Origin: DASUBN01 sp035465695
GTDB taxonomy: Bacteria > Pseudomonadota > Gammaproteobacteria > Natronospirales > REEB76
Direction: 5' to 3'
Length of the DNA: 64,000 nt
Assembly: GCA_035465695.1 (NCBI GenBank)
Contig: DATIVR010000057.1
Span: 1 to 64,000 of the forward strand
In this document: one piece after another, positions 24,446 to 33,433 of the stretch
Layout: each line of letters starts with the position of its first letter
How positions within the stretch are numbered: position 1 is the stretch's first letter
Notes under the pieces: model-generated
What the model saw: only the letters and a program-made list of their open reading frames with translations
Told to the model about the DNA's origin: nothing
The model's database searches: none
Translations under genes and position numbers: made by a program

Positions 24446-25623
24446 GAAATCGATCGCACCCCGTACCGTCACGGGCCGAATCCCAATCCCCGGGTGGCCG
24501 CGAGCCGGCCCTCGTATTGGGGGTGGTGCTGGCACTGGCGCTTGCCGCGTGTTCCCCGAAGGGCCCCGAGACGGAAGCCGAGACTCCTCACGATGTGACG
24601 TTGACCGCAGCGCAACAGCAGCGGATTCAGCTCTATACCGTCACTCCATCGCAGTACCGCAGCGGGTTTGACGCTTCAGGAAGCGTGGACTTCGATCATG
24701 ACCGGTCCACCGTCGTGCTGGCCCCGTTCTCCGGTCCGGTGGTGAAGCTTCTGGTGACGCTGGGTGAAAAGGTGAGAAAGGGTCAGGCCCTCGCCACTGT
24801 GGCCTCCGCCGACTTCGCAGCGGCGGCGGGCGCCTATCGCAAGGCCGTGGCCGCCGCCAAAGCGGCCGACCAGCTCGCGGCTACCGACCGGGACCTATTC
24901 GCGCATCATGCACTGTCGCAGCGTGAGAACGACCAAGCCCAGTCTGACGCGGTCGGAGCCGACGCCGACCGGGACACGGCGTTGCAGGCCCTGGCCGGCT
25001 TAGGCGTAGACGCCCGGACCATCGCAGACATCCGTGACGGGAAGTCCGTCGCGTATGACACGGGGGTGATCCGCTCGCCCGTCGCAGGCACCGTGATCGA
25101 AAGGTCGATCACCCCCGGCCAATTGCTGAGCGCCGGCGATACCCAGTGTTTCACGGTGGCGGATCTCTCGCGGGTATGGGTGATGGCTCAGGTCTTCGGT
25201 CCGGACCTGAACTCGGTGCATGTCGGCGATTCCGCGGAAGTGGATGTCGGCTCCGGGGGCAAGACACTTCCCGGCACGGTCACCAGCGTCTCGCCGGAAG
25301 TCGATCCGGCCACGCAGTCGGTGTTGGCGCGCGTGGTGGTCGAGAATCCCGGCGATCTCCTCAGGCGGCAGATGTACGTGGGCGTGCATATACGTTCGGC
25401 TGATTCGAAGACCGCGCTGCTGGTGCCCGTCTCCGCCATCCTGCGCGACGACGAGAACCTGCCGTTCGTCTATGTGCTGGCCCAGGACGGCGGCTATGCG
25501 CGCCGGTCGGTGGATCTCGGCTACCGGGACGGCGACCGCCAAGTCATCGAAAGCGGCGTCAGCGCCGGCGACAAGGTCGTCGTCGATGGCGGTATCTTCC
25601 TGCGCTTCATAGAAACCCAATGA
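24442..25623 (+). CDS. RND efflux periplasmic adaptor lipoprotein (CzcB/CusB-like)
   Basis: 393 residues. A lipobox-like 'LALAACS' near residue 36 implies a lipid anchor to the inner membrane. The body has a barrel-sandwich 'PFSGPVVKLLVTLGEKVRKGQ', an alpha-hairpin (about residues 120-190), 'VIRSPVAGTVIERSITPGQLL', and a C-terminal membrane-proximal domain. It belongs to the HlyD/CzcB adaptor family that links the RND pump to the outer-membrane channel. No N-terminal His- or Met-rich metal site is seen. It overlaps both neighbouring genes by ATGA. Confidence 0.9.
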   Translation: MRNRSHPVPSRAESQSPGGREPALVLGVVLALALAACSPKGPETEAETPHDVTLTAAQQQRIQLYTVTPSQYRSGFDASGSVDFDHDRSTVVLAPFSGPVVKLLVTLGEKVRKGQALATVASADFAAAAGAYRKAVAAAKAADQLAATDRDLFAHHALSQRENDQAQSDAVGADADRDTALQALAGLGVDARTIADIRDGKSVAYDTGVIRSPVAGTVIERSITPGQLLSAGDTQCFTVADLSRVWVMAQVFGPDLNSVHVGDSAEVDVGSGGKTLPGTVTSVSPEVDPATQSVLARVVVENPGDLLRRQMYVGVHIRSADSKTALLVPVSAILRDDENLPFVYVLAQDGGYARRSVDLGYRDGDRQVIESGVSAGDKVVVDGGIFLRFIETQ

Positions 25624-28600
25624 ACGAATCAATCAAGCCAGAGGGCGTGCCGGCGGGATCGGCCTCGATCATCAATCGGATCGTTGCGTTCGCCCTGGAA
25701 CAGCGGGCGCTGGTGCTGCTGCTTTCATTGCTGCTGGCAGGCGTCGGCATCTGGGCCTTGCGGCATCTGCCGATGGATGCCTATCCGGATCTTTCGCCAC
25801 CGATGGTGGAGGTCATCACCCAATGGCCAGGGCATTCCGCCGAGGAGGTGGAGCGGCTGATCACGGTGCCGATCGAACTCGGCATGAACGGCATACCGAA
25901 GCTCGTCACGAAGCGATCCATCTCATTGTATGGCCTGTCCGATGTGACACTGACCTATGGCGACGGTACTGACAACTACTTCGCGCGCCAGCGCGTGTTC
26001 AACCGTCTGAGCTCGATCACCTTGCCGGACGGAGTAGCTCCGTCCGTCTCACCGTTATCCTCGCCCTCGGGCCTCATCTACCGTTACGTGTTGCAGAGCA
26101 CCGACCGTTCGCCGATGGAGCTCAAGACCTGGGAAGACTGGGTGATCTCGCCCCAATATCGTTCCATCCCAGGCGTCGCCGACGACTCGGCTTTTGGCGG
26201 CGGGGATATGCAATACCAGCTGCTGCTGGACCCCGTGAAGATAGCCGCGCTCGGCATCTCCGTGCCGCAGGTGGAGGCGGCGTTGGCCGCCAATAACGGC
26301 AATGCGGGTGGCGGGTTCTACTCCCAAGGTGGGCAATTCTTCTATGTACGTGGCCTGGGAAGGCTCACGACCATGGACGACATCGGAAACGTAGTGCTAG
26401 CGGTGCACGACGGCACCCCGGTCCTGGTCAAGGACGTCGGTCAGGTGAAGATAGGCATCGCACCGCGGCTGGGCGAATTCGGATATATGGACCAGAACGA
26501 CGCCGTCGAAGGCGTGGTCCTGATGCAGACGGGGGAAAAGACCCAGGACGTGCTGAGACGGATCGAGGCAAAGACCGCCGAACTGAACGGAGGCCTTCTT
26601 CCCAAGGATATCCGCATCCACCCGTTCTACGACCTGAGTGACCTCATCGCCCGGACCACCCAAGTGGTGGAGCACAACCTGCTGATGGGGATGCTGCTGG
26701 TCATCGCGGTGTTAATCTTCTTCTTGTATGACATCCGCGCGGGCTTGATCGTCGCCATCACCATCCCGCTGGCGTTGCTGTTCGCATTCTATTGCCTGGA
26801 CCTGAAGGACGCCTCGGCGAACCTGCTGTCCATAGGCGCGGTGGACTTCGGCATCCTGGTGGATGGCGCGATCTTCATGGTGGAGAACATCTTCCGGGAG
26901 GTGGCCGCGCGGCACGGCGAGGACTTCGATATCAAGGCGGTCATCAGGGATGCGGCGTCGGAAGTGGATCGTCCGCTGGTCTACGCGGTGGCGGTGATCG
27001 TCGCAAGCTTCTTGCCGATCTATGTCCTGACCGGACCATCCGGTACCTTGTTCCGGCCGATGGCCGATACCATGATCTTCGCGTTGATAGGCTCCTTGGT
27101 CGTCGCGCTGACGCTGTTACCGGTGTTGTGCGCGCTTCTCATGCGCAAGGGAGTGCGGGAGCGTCGCAATGCCGTGTACGAAAAGATCAAGGCCGCTTAT
27201 GGCCGCTGGCTCGATCGGTCGTTGGATCATGCCTGGCAGACCACGCTGATCTCAGCGGGATTGCTGGTCCTGTCGCTGCTGCTGATCCCGCGCATCGGCG
27301 CCGAGTTCATGCCACACCTGGACGAGGGCACGTTGTGGGTACGCGCCACCATGCCCTATACCGTGTCGTTCGATGAGGCGGCCAAGATCACGCCCGAGAT
27401 CCGCAATATCCTGCGCTCGTTCCCGGTGGTCACCACCGTGACTTCGGAGCTAGGCCGGCCGGATGACGGCACTGATTCCACGGGCTTCTTCAACGTGGAG
27501 TTCTTCGTCGGGCTGAAACCTTATTCCGAGTGGGATGGCAGCTACCGCGACAAACAGGCGCTCATCGATGCCATCGACCGCAAGCTGCAAGTCCTGCCCG
27601 GCATCGACTTCAATTACACCCAGCCTGCCGAAGACGCGGTGGATGAGGCGGAGACGGGCCTCAAGAGTTCCCTGGCGGTCAAGATATACGGCCCGGACCT
27701 CGCTACCTTGCAACGGAAGGGCAAGCAGATCGAGCAGATAATGCGGCATGTGTCCGGCATCACCGACGTGACACTGGTGCACGAGTTGGGGCAGCCCAAT
27801 CTGGCGATAACCATCAAGCGCGCTGTCATCGCGCGTTATGGACTGAACGTGTCCGACGTCAATGGCATAATCGGGGCGGCGGTCGGCGGTGATGTGGCCA
27901 CGCAAGTGGTACAGGGCGAGAAGCAGTTCGACCTGGTCGTGCGGCTGCAGCCGAGATTCCGCGATAATCCGCAGGTCATCGGTGATATCCCGGTGGCGAC
28001 ACCCACAGGACAGGAGATTCCTCTCAAGGTCCTGGCTGACATCCAGGAGGCGAATGGCGCCTCGTTCATCTATCGCGAGGACAATTCACGCTACATTGGC
28101 GTGCAGTTCTCGGTGGCGGGGCGCGATCTCGCCGGTACGGTCGACGATGCGATCGGGCAGGTGGCGAAGCAGGTCAGTCTGCCCCACGGATATCGCCTGG
28201 ACTGGGGTGGTGAATACAAGGAATACACCGCTTCCCGGGCGCAGATGGACCTGGTATTGCCGTTCACCATACTGCTGATATTCGGCCTCCTGTTCGTGCT
28301 CTACGGCAACTTCAAGTTCCCGTTCATCACCGTGCTGGGGGTGCTGTTTTCCGCGCCGGTCGGCGGAATCGTCGCCCTGTGGGCGACAGGCATCCCATTC
28401 TCGGTGTCATCCGGCATCGGTTTCATCGTGCTGTTCGGCGTCTCGGTCCTGACCGGCGTCGTGTACATCTCCTGCGTGAACGAGCTCAGGCGCGATGGCC
28501 GGCCGCTCGACGCAGCCATCCGCGAGGCCGCGATCCTGCGGCTGCGACCGATCATGATGACCGCCCTGGTGGCGGCACTTGGACTGCTGCCTGCAGCAAT

Positions 28601-28745
28601 GGCTACCGGGGTGGGTACCGACTCTCAGCGTCCCTTTGCGCTGGTCATCGTCAGCGGCATGATCACGCGCCTCATCATCGGCGCATTCGTCATGCCGGCG
28701 CTCTATGCACTGGCGGCCCGGCCAGGCGACCGCCTGCAGGTGTGA
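25620..28745 (+). CDS. Heavy-metal efflux RND pump (CzcA/CusA family)
   Basis: 1041 residues with the twelve-helix RND layout and two large periplasmic loops. The opening 'LPMDAYPDLSPPMVEVITQWPGHS' and the TM4 motif 'DFGILVDGAIFMVEN' fit the HME-RND pattern DFGx3DGAx3VEN described for divalent-cation exporters (Zn/Co/Cd/Ni) rather than the Cu/Ag type; the substrate call is inference from that motif. It pumps metal from periplasm or cytoplasm outward using the proton gradient, with the two proteins encoded upstream. A short GCCGG-TTTT-CCGGC stem follows at 28756-28769, without a T-run. The set lies inside the otherwise conserved lptE-holA linkage. Confidence 0.93.
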   Translation: MNESIKPEGVPAGSASIINRIVAFALEQRALVLLLSLLLAGVGIWALRHLPMDAYPDLSPPMVEVITQWPGHSAEEVERLITVPIELGMNGIPKLVTKRSISLYGLSDVTLTYGDGTDNYFARQRVFNRLSSITLPDGVAPSVSPLSSPSGLIYRYVLQSTDRSPMELKTWEDWVISPQYRSIPGVADDSAFGGGDMQYQLLLDPVKIAALGISVPQVEAALAANNGNAGGGFYSQGGQFFYVRGLGRLTTMDDIGNVVLAVHDGTPVLVKDVGQVKIGIAPRLGEFGYMDQNDAVEGVVLMQTGEKTQDVLRRIEAKTAELNGGLLPKDIRIHPFYDLSDLIARTTQVVEHNLLMGMLLVIAVLIFFLYDIRAGLIVAITIPLALLFAFYCLDLKDASANLLSIGAVDFGILVDGAIFMVENIFREVAARHGEDFDIKAVIRDAASEVDRPLVYAVAVIVASFLPIYVLTGPSGTLFRPMADTMIFALIGSLVVALTLLPVLCALLMRKGVRERRNAVYEKIKAAYGRWLDRSLDHAWQTTLISAGLLVLSLLLIPRIGAEFMPHLDEGTLWVRATMPYTVSFDEAAKITPEIRNILRSFPVVTTVTSELGRPDDGTDSTGFFNVEFFVGLKPYSEWDGSYRDKQALIDAIDRKLQVLPGIDFNYTQPAEDAVDEAETGLKSSLAVKIYGPDLATLQRKGKQIEQIMRHVSGITDVTLVHELGQPNLAITIKRAVIARYGLNVSDVNGIIGAAVGGDVATQVVQGEKQFDLVVRLQPRFRDNPQVIGDIPVATPTGQEIPLKVLADIQEANGASFIYREDNSRYIGVQFSVAGRDLAGTVDDAIGQVAKQVSLPHGYRLDWGGEYKEYTASRAQMDLVLPFTILLIFGLLFVLYGNFKFPFITVLGVLFSAPVGGIVALWATGIPFSVSSGIGFIVLFGVSVLTGVVYISCVNELRRDGRPLDAAIREAAILRLRPIMMTALVAALGLLPAAMATGVGTDSQRPFALVIVSGMITRLIIGAFVMPALYALAARPGDRLQV

Positions 28746-28773
28746 GATGCCACGAGCCGGTTTTCCGGCGGCT

Positions 28774-28782
28774 TGCTATGAT
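28774..28782 (+). promoter_or_regulatory. Extended -10 promoter candidate for holA
   Basis: TGCTATGAT is an extended -10 element (TGn plus a 5/6 hexamer), 35 bases before the holA GTG. The identical nonamer occurs upstream of hldE at 58829-58837. It would give holA-nadD-rsfS-rlmH-maf their own promoter, separate from the inserted efflux genes. Confidence 0.45.
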
Positions 28783-28816
28783 GGCGCCATCACAGGTGTG
28801 AGATCGGGCGGCACGC

Positions 28817-29809
28817 GTGAAAGTAGGGCCTGACAGACTCGGCCAACAACTGAAGTTCCCGTTGCCGCCGGTGATACTCATCGCCGGCGACGAGCCTCTG
28901 CAACGGGAGGAGAGCGCGGATGCCATCCGCGCCGCCGCCCGTGGCCAGGGGTATACCGACCGCGAGGTGTTCGTGGCGGAACGCGGCTTCGAATGGGGCG
29001 CCATGTTGAGCGCCGGCGCCAGTCTCTCGCTGTTCGCCTCGCGCCGCATCCTGGAGTTGCGCATCCCCAGCGCCAAACCCGGCCCGAAGGGCGCCGAGAT
29101 ATTGGGCGAATATGCCAAGGATCCCGCGCCGGATACGCTGTTACTGGTGATCGCCGAAGACAAGCTGGAGGGGAACCCGGTCTGGGCGCAGGCCTTGGAG
29201 CGCGCCGGACTGTTCGTACAGGTCTGGCCCGTGGCGCCTGCCGAAGTGCCGGCCTGGGTACGCCAGCGCTTGAAAGGCAAGGGTTTCGAGGCTACGCCGG
29301 ATGCGGTGACGCTCATCGCCGGACGTGTGGAGGGCAACCTGCTGGCGGCCGCCCAAGAGGTGGAAAAGCTTGCGCTTCTGCGCGAACCCGGGATGTTGGA
29401 CGCAGAGGCGGTCGCCGAAGCGGTGGCGGACAGCGCCCGCTACGACGCGTTCAAGCTGGTGGATGCGGCGCTGGCCGGCGATCTGCCGCGCACGGTGCGG
29501 GTATTGGAAGGGCTCAAAGCGGAGGGCGAGGAGCCGGTGCTGATCCTGGGAGCGCTGCTCCGGCAGGTCAAGGAACTGGCCTCCCTGGCCTCGGAGATCG
29601 AGGCCGGTGCGCCGCCACAGCGAGCCTTGGCTGGCATCTGGGAACGGCGCCGACCCTTGGTGCAGGCTGCCCTCAAGCGGCGCAAGGCCGCGGGCTGGCA
29701 GCATGTACTTAAACGGGCGCAACGGGTCGACCGGGTGCTCAAAGGCCGCGCCTGGGGTCGCCCCTGGGATGAACTGTTACACTTGTCTACAGAGATGGCG
29801 CTCAAGTAG
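28817..29809 (+). CDS. holA: DNA polymerase III subunit delta
   Basis: 330 residues, standard HolA length. 'FPLPPVILIAGDEPLQREESADAIR' is the family opening, and an AAA-like clamp-loader fold follows with 'LEGNPVWAQALERAGLFVQVWP' and a helical C-terminal collar domain. It opens the beta sliding clamp within the clamp-loader complex. GTG 28817 is used. In many relatives holA directly follows lptE; here it follows the metal pump with a 71-base gap containing an extended -10 element. Confidence 0.95.
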   Translation: MKVGPDRLGQQLKFPLPPVILIAGDEPLQREESADAIRAAARGQGYTDREVFVAERGFEWGAMLSAGASLSLFASRRILELRIPSAKPGPKGAEILGEYAKDPAPDTLLLVIAEDKLEGNPVWAQALERAGLFVQVWPVAPAEVPAWVRQRLKGKGFEATPDAVTLIAGRVEGNLLAAAQEVEKLALLREPGMLDAEAVAEAVADSARYDAFKLVDAALAGDLPRTVRVLEGLKAEGEEPVLILGALLRQVKELASLASEIEAGAPPQRALAGIWERRRPLVQAALKRRKAAGWQHVLKRAQRVDRVLKGRAWGRPWDELLHLSTEMALK

Positions 29810-29853
29810 CGCGATCACGTCTATATAAAGGTTCAGGAGAGCGCCAGGCGCGG

Positions 29854-30495
29854 ATGAGAAAGATCGGCATCTTCGGGGGCAGTTTCGACCCCGTTCACTA
29901 CGGCCATCTCCGGCCCGCACTCGAGGTCCTCGAGGCGCTCTCACTGGACAGCATGCGATTCATCCCCAGCAGCCGGCCGCCACACCGTGAGGCGCCGCAG
30001 GCTTCCCCGGCCATGCGTCTTGCCATGCTGAAGGCGGGGATCGCGGACGAACCGCGTTTCCAGGTGGACGACCGCGAGCTCAAGCGTGCCACGCCGTCAT
30101 ATACGTTCGATACCCTGGCGGAACTAAAGACGGAGTATCCCCGGGACCGGTTAGTGCTGATGGTGGGGTTGGACGCCTTCCTGGGTTTCACGACCTGGCA
30201 TCGCTGGAAGGAGATACTGGAGCTCGCCCATCTCGTGGTGGCGCACCGTCCAGGTTCGGCGTTGGATGCGCGTGGCGATATCGCCATGCTGGTGCAGGAG
30301 CGGGAGGCCGACGATGCGCAGGTGCTGCTCGACCGGGAAGCCGGCCACATCATGCTGTTGCCGGTGACGCAGTTGGAGATCTCTTCCAGCCGGCTACGTG
30401 AGATGGTGGCGCACGGCGCGGACATACGGTACCTGGTGCCTGAGGCGGTGCGCCGCGTGATACAGGATTCGCATTGTTATGCAGAGGTGACCTGA
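29854..30495 (+). CDS. nadD: Nicotinate-nucleotide adenylyltransferase
   Basis: 213 residues. The nucleotidyltransferase motif 'GIFGGSFDPVHYGHL' opens the protein, and 'SSSRLREMV' is the second nucleotide-binding motif (ISSTxIR type). It adenylates nicotinate mononucleotide to deamido-NAD in the cytoplasm. It follows holA as in the classic holA-nadD-rsfS-rlmH order and shares TGATG with rsfS. Confidence 0.97.
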   Translation: MRKIGIFGGSFDPVHYGHLRPALEVLEALSLDSMRFIPSSRPPHREAPQASPAMRLAMLKAGIADEPRFQVDDRELKRATPSYTFDTLAELKTEYPRDRLVLMVGLDAFLGFTTWHRWKEILELAHLVVAHRPGSALDARGDIAMLVQEREADDAQVLLDREAGHIMLLPVTQLEISSSRLREMVAHGADIRYLVPEAVRRVIQDSHCYAEVT

Positions 30496-30836
30496 TGAAA
30501 CCCGAGAAGCTCAAGGACCTGGTGGTGGAAGCGTTGGAGGACATGAAGGGTGTGGACATCCGCGTGCTGGATGTGCGCGGCATGACTGCCATCACCGACT
30601 TCATGGTGATCGTGAGCGGCACCTCGGACCGTCACGTGAAATCGCTGGCGCGCAACGCGCTCGACAAGGTCCGCGAGCACAAGGTGAAACCCATCGGCGT
30701 CGAAGGTGAGCAGGGGGGGGAGTGGGTGCTGGTGGACCTGGGGGATCTGGTGCTGCACGTGATGCGCCCGCAGGTGCGCGACTTCTACAACCTGGAGAAG
30801 CTCTGGGTGCCGGAGATGAACAAGGCCGCCTCCTGA
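30495..30836 (+). CDS. rsfS: Ribosomal silencing factor RsfS
   Basis: 113 residues from ATG 30495; a frame extension upstream would overlap nadD and lacks the family start. 'MKGVDIRVLDVRGMTAITDFMVIVSGTSDRH' covers the RsfS/DUF143 core (quoted here only as positions about 14-50), and 'GGEWVLVDLGDLVLHVM' the C-terminal signature. It binds ribosomal protein L14 and blocks subunit joining in starvation. A run of eight G bases (30713-30720) lies in the coding region and encodes the Gly-Gly before 'EWVLVDL'; the frame is intact. Confidence 0.95.
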   Translation: MKPEKLKDLVVEALEDMKGVDIRVLDVRGMTAITDFMVIVSGTSDRHVKSLARNALDKVREHKVKPIGVEGEQGGEWVLVDLGDLVLHVMRPQVRDFYNLEKLWVPEMNKAAS

Positions 30837-30843
30837 GGCTGCC

Positions 30844-31314
30844 GTGCGCATCCACCTCATCGCCGCCGGTACGCGCATGCCGTCCTGGGTCACGGAGGGC
30901 TTCGCGGACTATGCCGGACGCCTGCCGCCGGAATGCCGGCTGCTCCTGAAGGAGATCCCCCTGGGCGCGGCGCGCGGCGGCGGCGACACGCGCAAGGCCA
31001 TGCAGGAGGAAGCGACGAAGATGCTGGCGGCGCTGCCGGAGGGCGCAGGCATCACCGCCCTTGAAGTGCGTGGCAAGGCTCTCGATACCGAAGCCCTGGC
31101 GAGACTCCTGAACGGCTGGCTGCAGGAAGGCCGCGACCAGGCCTTGCTGGTCGGCGGTCCCGATGGGCTTGCGCCTGAATGCACCGCCAAGGCGAATCTG
31201 AGATGGTCCCTGTCACCTCTCACGTTGCCCCACGGCCTGGTGCGGGTGGTGGTGGCGGAACAACTCTATCGGGCCTGGTCCATCCTCAAGAATCATCCCT
31301 ATCACCGCGCATGA
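30844..31314 (+). CDS. rlmH: 23S rRNA pseudouridine-1915 N3-methyltransferase RlmH
   Basis: 156 residues, matching the SPOUT enzyme RlmH. The C-terminal knot reads 'LLVGGPDGLAP' and 'WSLSPLTLPHGLVRVVVAEQLYRAWSI', the SAM-binding trefoil signature. It methylates pseudouridine 1915 in helix 69 of 23S rRNA. It starts with GTG seven bases after rsfS and overlaps maf by ATGA. Confidence 0.96.
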   Translation: MRIHLIAAGTRMPSWVTEGFADYAGRLPPECRLLLKEIPLGAARGGGDTRKAMQEEATKMLAALPEGAGITALEVRGKALDTEALARLLNGWLQEGRDQALLVGGPDGLAPECTAKANLRWSLSPLTLPHGLVRVVVAEQLYRAWSILKNHPYHRA

Positions 31315-31892
31315 AGACCCCGCAGTTCTACCTGGCCTCCACCTCGCCGCGCCGCAAGCAGCTGCTGGAACAGCTGGGCTTGCGCTTCGAATTGCTGGCA
31401 GTGGAGGTAGACGAGGCCGCCAGGCCCGCGGAGCCACCCCGGGATTATGTCCTTCGGGTGGCGCTCCTCAAGGCCGAAGCGGTTGCAGCCAAGCTGGATA
31501 AGCCCGCCGTGCCCATATTGGCGGCCGACACCACGGTGGCGCTGGACGGGGACATCCTGGGCAAGCCGAGGGACCGGCAGGACGCCATCGAGATGCTGGT
31601 CCGCCTCGGGGGGCGGCGGCATCAAGTATTATCGGCAGTAGCCCTATGGCACGAGGGCGTCCTGGAGACGGCCCTGAGTGAGAGCCAGGTCCGCTTCCGC
31701 GGGATCAGCCCCGCCGAGGCGGGGGCCTATTGGGACAGCGGCGAACCCAGGGACAAAGCCGGCGCCTACGGCATCCAGGGCTTGGGCGCCATATTCGTCG
31801 CAAGCCTGGAAGGCAGTTACAGCGGCGTCATGGGTCTGCCGCTCTTCGAGACCGCGGCCTTGCTCGGCACGGCGAAGGTGCGGGTGCTCTGA
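31311..31892 (+). CDS. maf: Maf family nucleoside triphosphate pyrophosphatase (YhdE type)
   Basis: 193 residues from ATG 31311, which overlaps the rlmH stop; the longer upstream frame is the rlmH shadow. The Maf signature 'ASTSPRRKQLLEQLG' opens the protein, followed by 'ILAADTTVALDGDILGKP' and 'DKAGAYGIQGLG'. Maf proteins hydrolyse non-canonical or m7G/UTP/dTTP nucleotides to monophosphates. The neighbourhood (followed by rng and yhdP) is that of yhdE, so the dTTP/UTP branch is likely. Confidence 0.95.
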   Translation: MKTPQFYLASTSPRRKQLLEQLGLRFELLAVEVDEAARPAEPPRDYVLRVALLKAEAVAAKLDKPAVPILAADTTVALDGDILGKPRDRQDAIEMLVRLGGRRHQVLSAVALWHEGVLETALSESQVRFRGISPAEAGAYWDSGEPRDKAGAYGIQGLGAIFVASLEGSYSGVMGLPLFETAALLGTAKVRVL

Positions 31893-31895
31893 AAC

Positions 31896-31943
31896 GAGGG
31901 TTCAGGAGTGGAGAGTTCCGTGACTCTCCACTCCTCAACCCTT
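31896..31943. repeat. Long near-perfect inverted repeat between maf and rng
   Basis: Arms 31898-31916 and 31923-31941 pair over 19 positions with a single C/C mismatch (31903/31936). They flank a six-base loop (TCCGTG), and an A-T pair and a G-T wobble extend the stem outward. It fills most of the 68-base gap. A short T-poor tail (CTTAACTTCC) follows, so it may act as a terminator-like or processing hairpin, or be a copy of a dispersed intergenic palindrome. I saw no second copy in this window. Confidence 0.7.
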
Positions 31944-31960
31944 AACTTCCGAGTGCACCC

Positions 31961-33433
31961 ATGAGCGAAGAGATCCTGATCAATGTCACTCCGCGGGAGA
32001 CCCGGGTGGCGCTGTTGGACCACGGCGTGTTGCAGGAGATCTATATCGAGCGCACCCGCCGGCGGGGGCTGGTGGGCAACATCTATAAGGGCACCGTCAC
32101 ACGGGTGCTGCCCGGCATGCAGGCGGCATTCGTCGAACTGGGTCTTGCACGCACCGCCTTCCTGCATGCATCCGACGTCGGACATGCCCGAGCTCTCACT
32201 GACCCTGACGCCTCGCATCCCCCGGCACCGGACGTGCGCGAGTTGCTGCACGAGGGCCAAGAAGTGCTGGTGCAGGTGCTCAAGGATCCGCTTGGCACCA
32301 AGGGTGCTCGGCTCACCACTCGCATCAGCATCCCGTCCCGTTACCTCGTCTACATGCCGGAGGGCAGCGGTGTCGGCCTGTCCACCCGCATCGAGGACGA
32401 GGCGGAACGGGAACGCCTGAAACAGCACATCGAGAGCCTCCTGCCCGAACATTCCCCGGGCGGCTACATCGCGCGCACTGCCGCTGAAGGCGCCGAGCCG
32501 GAGGCTTTGCGCGCAGATATGTTGTTCCTGAACAAGCTGTGGGAGAGCCTACGTGCGGGAGCATCGGCGGCGAAACCCGGCCAGCTGGTGCACGAGGATC
32601 TGCCGCTGGCGGTGCGGATCCTGCGTGATCTGTCCGGCGAACCGGTGCAGCGCGTGCGAGTGGATTCGGCCGATACTGCGACACGCATGCGCCAGTTCAC
32701 GGCGAGTTTCATCCCGGCCATGGGGGAACGCATCGCCCTGCATGAAGGTCCCCGGCCCATCTTCGAGCAGCATGGCATCGAGGAAGAGATCCAGCGGGCC
32801 TTGGAGCGCAAGGTGGCACTCAAGTCCGGTGGCCACCTCATCATCGACCAGACCGAGGCCATGACCACCATCGACGTCAACACCGGCGCCTACGTGGGCA
32901 AGAGCAATCTGGAAGACACCATCCTTCGCACCAACCTGGAGGCGGCGCAGGCCATCGCCCGCCAGCTCAAGCTGCGCAACCTCGGAGGCATCATCATCGT
33001 CGACTTCATCGACATGGATGAGGAGAGCCACAAGCAGGCGGTGCTGGAGTCCTTGGAGTTGGCGTTGGCATCCGACCATGCCAAGACCCAGGTGACCGCG
33101 GTGTCTGCCTTGGGCCTGGTGGAGATGACGCGCAAGCGTACCCGCGAGAGCCTGGAGCACGTGCTGTGCGAGCCTTGTCCCACCTGTCAGGGGCGTGGTT
33201 CGGTCAAGAGCGCCGAGACGGTCTGCTACGAAGTGTTCCGGCAGGTGCTGCGTACCACCCGGCAGCAGGACGTGGCGGAACTCCGGGTGCTGGCGGCACA
33301 AGAGGTGGTGGACCTGCTGCTGGACCAGGAGGCGCCGGCGCTGGCGGAGGTGTCGGCCCAGGCCGGCAAGCCGATCCGGTTGCAGGTCGAATCCCTCTAC
33401 AGCCCCGAACAGTTCGATGTGGTGCCCATCTGA
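31961..33433 (+). CDS. rng: Ribonuclease G
   Basis: 490 residues. The RNase E/G opening 'SEEILINVTPRETRVALLDHG', an S1 domain (about residues 38-120), the Mg-site region 'TIDVNTGAYVG' and 'IIIVDFIDM', and the zinc-link cysteines in 'CEPCPTCQGRG' are all visible. It cleaves single-stranded RNA and matures the 5' end of 16S rRNA. The short length without a long C-terminal scaffold separates it from RNase E. It lies between maf and yhdP as in E. coli. Confidence 0.97.
   Translation: MSEEILINVTPRETRVALLDHGVLQEIYIERTRRRGLVGNIYKGTVTRVLPGMQAAFVELGLARTAFLHASDVGHARALTDPDASHPPAPDVRELLHEGQEVLVQVLKDPLGTKGARLTTRISIPSRYLVYMPEGSGVGLSTRIEDEAERERLKQHIESLLPEHSPGGYIARTAAEGAEPEALRADMLFLNKLWESLRAGASAAKPGQLVHEDLPLAVRILRDLSGEPVQRVRVDSADTATRMRQFTASFIPAMGERIALHEGPRPIFEQHGIEEEIQRALERKVALKSGGHLIIDQTEAMTTIDVNTGAYVGKSNLEDTILRTNLEAAQAIARQLKLRNLGGIIIVDFIDMDEESHKQAVLESLELALASDHAKTQVTAVSALGLVEMTRKRTRESLEHVLCEPCPTCQGRGSVKSAETVCYEVFRQVLRTTRQQDVAELRVLAAQEVVDLLLDQEAPALAEVSAQAGKPIRLQVESLYSPEQFDVVPI

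Noticed and set aside
28756..28769. Five-pair GCCGG/CCGGC stem with TTTT loop as terminator of the metal-pump operon
   Set aside because: Stem is short, no T-run follows, and it abuts the holA -10 element, so I did not call it a terminator.
31179..31310. N-terminal extension of the maf frame by 44 codons
   Set aside because: It overlaps rlmH, is Gly-rich shadow sequence, and the Maf signature begins right after ATG 31311.
33166..33432. N-terminal extension of the yhdP frame by 89 codons
   Set aside because: The stretch lies inside rng in another frame and has Gly/Pro/Arg-rich shadow composition; ATG 33433 fits YhdP.
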